NCBI RefSeq assembly: GCF_040930455.2
Contig: NZ_CP170494.1
Length of the DNA: 64,000 nucleotides
From: Neopusillimonas maritima
GTDB lineage: Bacteria > Pseudomonadota > Gammaproteobacteria > Burkholderiales > Burkholderiaceae_B
Direction: 5' to 3' (one strand)
Shown: positions 60,036 through 64,000 of the stretch, piece after piece
Layout of the letters: every line of letters begins with the position of its first letter
Position numbering within the stretch: position 1 is the stretch's first letter
The notes under the pieces: model-generated
Database searches by the model: none
The model's input: only the letters and a program-made list of their open reading frames with translations
What the model was told of the DNA's origin: nothing
Made by a program: the position numbers and the translations under genes

Positions 60036-60758
60036 TTAAATAACTTCTGTTGCCAAATCTTCAGACCACTCCGGGTCATCCGCCGCCAGATACGCCCACA
60101 TACGTTCGAAAATCCGCCCTGCCGAGGTGGCACGCAGTTTCGCCTGGCCCGGACTCACAACGCCGTCAAGCGACGCCAGGCCGGCTGCCCTTAATTGCAG
60201 TTCCACTCGTGCGGCATCTTCCAGATACCACGTTAACGCGACGGCCATGGCCAGATCTTTACCAGCCACCACAGCTCCATTACCCCGCATGACAACGGCA
60301 GGATGCACGTCGAGCTGATCCGCCACCCCCTGCGCCTGCTTGTCGGTTCGAATAAGTTGAATATCGTTCCACAGCGGTACGCCGGGCGAAAAATACGTCC
60401 CTATGCCGTGTCGTGGCATGGGCGTGAGGCCGGCTGCCGAAAGTGTCATTACGTCGCGCGGCATACTGCGAACAATGCCGCCGACATCCTTCCTGCGCCG
60501 ATAAATTTGCTGGTGAATCCGCACCTCGCCCAGCACACCGTTAGGCAAATCACCATGAACAGGCACGACGCGCCCCAAATCCTTGCTGGTAATCAGCCCC
60601 ATTGGCTTGGCCGTGCACACCAGAAAATGCTGCTCATCGAGCCGCAAACTGCAATGGCCATAGGCGTGCACCAACCCGGCACGTGCCAGCGCGCGCGCCG
60701 CCACACGAACCGAGCGTTGTTGCTGCGCAGTGGGTTTCGCTGTTCCCGCCACGCTCAT
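60036..60758 (-). CDS. Class II aldolase/adducin-like protein, probable decarboxylase (atypical metal site)
   Basis: A 240-residue protein from ATG 60758 overlapping the dioxygenase stop (ATGA). It has the class II aldolase fold pattern: ARAGLVHAYGHCSLRLDE, GEVRIHQQIYRRRKDVGGIV, MPRHGIGTYFSPGVPLWND. The zinc His are replaced: the usual VHTH is VRSM, and the NHG region reads RGNGAVVAG. Relatives next to extradiol dioxygenases include 2-hydroxy-3-carboxymuconic semialdehyde decarboxylases (CmtD, DhbB). Position between a dioxygenase and a semialdehyde dehydrogenase fits that role. Activity with the altered site is unproven. Confidence 0.75.
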   Translation of the reverse strand: MSVAGTAKPTAQQQRSVRVAARALARAGLVHAYGHCSLRLDEQHFLVCTAKPMGLITSKDLGRVVPVHGDLPNGVLGEVRIHQQIYRRRKDVGGIVRSMPRDVMTLSAAGLTPMPRHGIGTYFSPGVPLWNDIQLIRTDKQAQGVADQLDVHPAVVMRGNGAVVAGKDLAMAVALTWYLEDAARVELQLRAAGLASLDGVVSPGQAKLRATSAGRIFERMWAYLAADDPEWSEDLATEVI

Positions 60759-61615
60759 TTGAACTCCGGGATATCGGGGCGCGAACCCCACATGCAAAAT
60801 GATTCCGGAGTAAACGGAAAATTCCGTGGCCGATAAGTGTCCTCATCTTCGGGCTGGATCAACCTGACACCGGTTGAATATTCATACACCATCCCATGAG
60901 GCCCTTCAAAATACAAAAACATCGCGCCGGAAGTAGGGTGACGGCCCGGGCCAAAACGGATCGGAATATTTCTTTCTTTCAATATGTAATAGGCCCGCAT
61001 GACATCGTCGATGCTTTCTACTTGATGATTGATATGTTGTACGCCCGGGTAAGTAGACGGAAACAAAGCGATTTTGTGATGCACTTCATCAATGCGCAGC
61101 AATGGCGCATCACCGATTCGGTCACTCACACGGGCCCCCATTAACCCGGTCCAGAAGCGCTCATCGCGACGGGCATTCACCGTTCGCAAGCCAATGTGAC
61201 TAAAGCCGGTAATGCCCGCATCGCGGGTGGGGAAATAACGACGGCCGCTATGATGCGGCTCGTACACCAAATCGACACTGTTGCCCGACGGATCTTTAAA
61301 GTTGATGAACTCGCGCACACGACGCTGCTCACATTCAGTCGCGGAACCCAGATGCACCTGAAAGCCCCTGCCCTCAAGGAATTGGGCCGCCGACTGCAAC
61401 TCTTCCAAGGTGTCCACTTCGAAAGCCACCGTATGATCAGCCGGGTCACCCTCAAAATAACAAAGCGTGTGATCCCGACTATCGGAACGAAAATACACGG
61501 ATTTGTTTTCACGACTGGCCACTTCCAAGCCTAACAACTCCGTTGAATATTTAACGGCTGCATCCATATCGGACGTCCCAAGCCTGACATAGCGAATATC
61601 ATGCAAATGAATCAC
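60755..61615 (-). CDS. Extradiol (type I, VOC) ring-cleavage dioxygenase
   Basis: A 286-residue two-domain VOC protein. Iron ligands visible as His140 (GFSHIGLRT), His197 (QHINHQVES) and Glu245 (GMVYEYSTG); a catalytic His is likely in EVHHKIALFP. Begins at GTG with AAGGGA upstream. It cleaves a catechol-type ring beside a hydroxyl. With the adjacent decarboxylase-like and semialdehyde dehydrogenase genes it suggests degradation of a carboxylated catechol such as 2,3-dihydroxybenzoate (inference). Divergent from a GntR regulator. Confidence 0.88.
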   Translation of the reverse strand: MIHLHDIRYVRLGTSDMDAAVKYSTELLGLEVASRENKSVYFRSDSRDHTLCYFEGDPADHTVAFEVDTLEELQSAAQFLEGRGFQVHLGSATECEQRRVREFINFKDPSGNSVDLVYEPHHSGRRYFPTRDAGITGFSHIGLRTVNARRDERFWTGLMGARVSDRIGDAPLLRIDEVHHKIALFPSTYPGVQHINHQVESIDDVMRAYYILKERNIPIRFGPGRHPTSGAMFLYFEGPHGMVYEYSTGVRLIQPEDEDTYRPRNFPFTPESFCMWGSRPDIPEFK

Positions 61616-61653
61616 GACGTTGTTCCCTTTACCCGCAATTTAATTGCCTATTA

Positions 61654-61671
61654 GCGCCTAAATTTAGGCGC
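61654..61671. promoter_or_regulatory. Perfect 18-bp palindrome, probable GntR operator
   Basis: GCGCCTAAATTTAGGCGC is self-complementary over 18 bp in the 227-nt divergent region between the dioxygenase operon and the GntR gene, 39 nt upstream of the dioxygenase start. Position suggests it controls the catabolic operon. Confidence 0.65.
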
Positions 61672-61842
61672 CGGCGTTTTACTTCAATCACAAAAGAGTA
61701 GCCTCTGAAAATATCGAAGTCAAATATTTTTATCGAGATTTTTGTAAAATTATACTGATTAATGCCTTTCCCGGAAAAATAAGATAAACTTGCGCGGTAA
61801 TTTGCGGTAACCACGTCCGCCTCTTTCTCCTAAGGGATTTTC

Positions 61843-62577
61843 ATGCTCGAGCGCCCTTCGTCTGACTCGTCCGCCGCGCCACCTGATGACGCATCAGGCA
61901 ATGCCACTTCACCCAAAACACTGGTTAGCGCCGCTTATCAGCGTCTGCGTCGCGACATCATTGAAGGACGACTGGCGCCTGGGGCGAAATTACGGGTAGA
62001 ACATTTGAAAGATGAGTACGGTGTTGGTGCCGGCACCTTACGCGAAGCACTGGCTTTGCTGGTATCGGACGCACTGGTGGTGGCCCGCGGGCAGCGGGGC
62101 TTTCACGTTAAGCCCATTTCAATCGAAGACTTTCACGATATCACTCGGACCCGCATTTTGCTTGAATGCGAAGCCTTGCGTCAGTCGATTGAATTTGGTG
62201 ACGACGTTTGGGAGGGGCGCGTTGTTGCTGCCTTTCACCGCCTTGACCGCATAGAGCAGCGGTTAGCCAGTTCCCCTCCCGATGATTTCGACGAATGGGA
62301 AGACCGCAATCGTGAGTATCATCAAGCCTTAATCAGCGGCTGTCGCTCGCCGTGGATACGCCATTTCTTAGGTATTCTGTATCAGCAGGCTGAACGCTAC
62401 CGGCGACTGGTTATTACACGCAAACCCATTCCCCGCGACTTGCACGGGGAGCATCGTGCTATTCTCGACGCCACATTGGCGCACGATAGCGGGGTGGCCT
62501 GCAAATTGCTGGCCGAACATATTAGTATGACCTACGAGGCAGTCAAACAACTTCCCGAAACCCTATTCAGCGAGTAA
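61843..62577 (+). CDS. GntR-family regulator (FCD/FadR subfamily)
   Basis: A 244-residue regulator. After a Ser/Pro-rich N-terminus, winged helix AAYQRLRRDIIEGRLAPGAK, VEHLKDEYGVGAGTLREALA and VVARGQRGFHVKPIS; C-terminal FCD domain with conserved Asp/His metal-type residues (DIT, EYHQALISGCRSPWI, EHRAILDATLAHD). AAGGGA precedes ATG. Divergent from the dioxygenase operon and probably its repressor. Two nt separate its stop from the next start. Confidence 0.9.
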   Translation: MLERPSSDSSAAPPDDASGNATSPKTLVSAAYQRLRRDIIEGRLAPGAKLRVEHLKDEYGVGAGTLREALALLVSDALVVARGQRGFHVKPISIEDFHDITRTRILLECEALRQSIEFGDDVWEGRVVAAFHRLDRIEQRLASSPPDDFDEWEDRNREYHQALISGCRSPWIRHFLGILYQQAERYRRLVITRKPIPRDLHGEHRAILDATLAHDSGVACKLLAEHISMTYEAVKQLPETLFSE

Positions 62578-62579
62578 GA

Positions 62580-64000
62580 ATGCCGGTTGTCCTTTTGTTT
62601 CAAAGCTGGCCGGCCTTATGTGCGCTCGTCATTCTGATAAGCCTGTTCACGTCAACCACCCTCGCCAACACCTCTAGTACCAGCCAAGAACCCATTTCAG
62701 TTGGCGTCGTTGCCGACAATGAACCGTACTCCAACTTCAGCGCCAATGGTACCGAAGGATTTTCAATTGATGTTCTGAATGAAGTCAGCCGGATAAGCGG
62801 ACTGAAATTTGAGTATCGTGTGGGCAGTTGGTCGGACATTTTCGCTGCATTTCAGCGTGGTGAAATCGACGTCGTTGATGAGGCGTCATGGCGCGAAGAT
62901 CGTGCCCAGAATATGTTGTTCACGCGCCCCTACCATATCCGCCAAACGGTCGTCATGCACGATAAACGCCGTCCATTGCCCCCCATCCGTTCACTTGACG
63001 ATTTAAAGCCATACCGGGTGGGTTCACTGAAAGACATTTATTACGCCTCCGTTTTACGTGATGCCGGTTTAAACACGGCCGAATACAGTCTGCAATCTGA
63101 AATGGTGCAGGCGTTATCGTTTGGTTGGATTGATGCCATTATCGGGCCGGAAATTACGTTGAACTACTTCGCCCGGCAAAAAGGTTTTGCCAGTTTGGAG
63201 GTGGCGTCATCAGCACCTCTAAACGGACAAGACGAAGAAGATTTTCGACTTGCGGTTGCACCAGACCGTCCCGATTTACAGGCCAAACTGGATCAAGCTT
63301 TGGCGCAAATCAAACCGGAATGGCTTGAAAAGCTCCGGATACGATGGCAGGAATTTGGGGGACGTCCTTTAGTATCAAAGCAGTTCGAACTTTCACCATC
63401 CGATAAAGCCACCATTCGCCAACAAGAGCCGCTGCGCGTCGGGCTGATGCGCGACTACGCACCGTTGTCGTTCGACAATGAGGGTAAGGTCCAGGGGCTG
63501 ACTGTCGATGTGCTGTCCAGAGTGGCAGACCTAACCGGCGTTCGCGTGGTACCGGTTGTCGACCAATGGCACAACCTGATCGAACTGTTTCAAAGGGGCG
63601 AAATCGATGTCATGGCGAATATTTCCGACCTGCCTGCGCGTCGCAGCTTTGCCCATTTCACCACACCCTATCACCATGTATCGGTCGTTGGGTTCAGTCG
63701 CTCGCCCGATATACGGCTTGAGTCGGCGGCCGATCTGGAAGGCCTAAAAGTCGGCTACGGCGGGGGTATCTTCTACGAGAAGGCATTGCAACAGACTATT
63801 GGTACTAATGCCGTTGCGTTTAGTGACCAGGCTTCTATGTTTATTGCCCTGCAAAACGGCCAGGTCGATCTTGTACTGACTGCGCTCGACAATGGAAACC
63901 ATTGGGTTCGGGAAATGGGCTTGTACAACTTGCATATCGCGGGCGAACTTATGCTCAACGGCGAAACCGTTCGTGAAGACCTGCGTTTCGCCTTTCGTCC
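62580..64000 (+). CDS. Tandem periplasmic solute-binding (Venus flytrap) protein, BvgS/EvgS-like sensor, partial
   Basis: Open from ATG 62580 to the right edge (473 codons). A signal/anchor (LCALVILISLFTSTTLA) is followed by two SBP_bac_3 domains. The first has SVGVVADNEPYSNFSANG and FQRGEIDVVDEASWREDRA, and the second LRVGLMRDYAPLSFDNEGK, FQRGEIDVMANISDLPARR and FTTPYHHVSVVGF. Double domains of this kind form the periplasmic part of BvgS/EvgS-type hybrid kinases and of some diguanylate cyclases. The output domain is outside the window. Its start lies 2 nt after the GntR stop, so the two are coupled. Confidence 0.8.
   Translation, partial: MPVVLLFQSWPALCALVILISLFTSTTLANTSSTSQEPISVGVVADNEPYSNFSANGTEGFSIDVLNEVSRISGLKFEYRVGSWSDIFAAFQRGEIDVVDEASWREDRAQNMLFTRPYHIRQTVVMHDKRRPLPPIRSLDDLKPYRVGSLKDIYYASVLRDAGLNTAEYSLQSEMVQALSFGWIDAIIGPEITLNYFARQKGFASLEVASSAPLNGQDEEDFRLAVAPDRPDLQAKLDQALAQIKPEWLEKLRIRWQEFGGRPLVSKQFELSPSDKATIRQQEPLRVGLMRDYAPLSFDNEGKVQGLTVDVLSRVADLTGVRVVPVVDQWHNLIELFQRGEIDVMANISDLPARRSFAHFTTPYHHVSVVGFSRSPDIRLESAADLEGLKVGYGGGIFYEKALQQTIGTNAVAFSDQASMFIALQNGQVDLVLTALDNGNHWVREMGLYNLHIAGELMLNGETVREDLRFAFR

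Overview
The window shows Burkholderiales-type (probably Alcaligenaceae-like) sequence: moderate GC, a bioA-bioF-bioD cluster, a meta-cleavage aromatic operon with a GntR regulator, and a BvgS/EvgS-like tandem solute-binding sensor on the right. This is inferred from gene content only; no 16S or other taxonomic marker is present.

Layout. (1) Positions 1-52,663 look like the right-hand part of an integrative and conjugative element or genomic island. It starts inside a MobF/TraI relaxase-helicase and ends with DUF1173, a small ORF, a DUF4224 excisionase-like gene and a tyrosine integrase, abutting the 3' end of tRNA-His(GTG) at 52,664-52,740. The left attachment site is outside the window. (2) 644-14,846: two czcICBA-type heavy-metal RND efflux operons, each led by a small CzcI-like periplasmic protein, with a bile-acid/Na+ symporter-family gene behind the first. 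(3) 15,174-17,911: a GtrB-like glycosyltransferase, a methyltransferase-like gene, a frameshifted DUF3147 gene and an M23 peptidase-like protein. (4) 17,933-20,586: a Zn/Cd/Pb P1B ATPase with a divergent MerR regulator. (5) 20,653-26,148: a Met-rich protein and a Cu P1B ATPase gene split by a complete 2,714-bp IS66-family element, with an 8-bp target duplication placed immediately before the phosphorylated-Asp codon. (6) 26,172-46,147, all on the minus strand: a CueO-like oxidase, CcdA, a TlpA-like thioredoxin, a complete System I cytochrome c maturation set (ccmABCDEFGHI), a CzcI-like protein, two separate sets of cytochrome c plus DUF411 protein, a beta-propeller protein, two further glycosyltransferases and copI/copB/copA-type copper resistance genes. 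(7) 46,418-48,546: copRS. (8) 48,763-49,497: a truncated IS3-family fragment.

From 52,664 rightwards is chromosomal backbone: tRNA-His with its terminator, cardiolipin synthase, bioD-bioF-bioA, an alpha/beta hydrolase, an aldehyde dehydrogenase, a class II aldolase-like decarboxylase and an extradiol dioxygenase (the last six all transcribed leftwards), then a divergent GntR regulator and a truncated tandem-VFT protein running off the right edge.

How it works together (inference). The island is a metal-defence package. RND pumps and P1B ATPases expel divalent cations; periplasmic oxidases, cupredoxin and Met-rich proteins handle Cu; CopRS probably controls at least three promoters through a shared ATTACA-N4-TGTAAT dyad. 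The most unusual part is a complete mobile System I cytochrome c maturation operon carried together with small cytochromes c that sit next to DUF411 Cys-rich proteins. This suggests a self-contained periplasmic redox and copper module.
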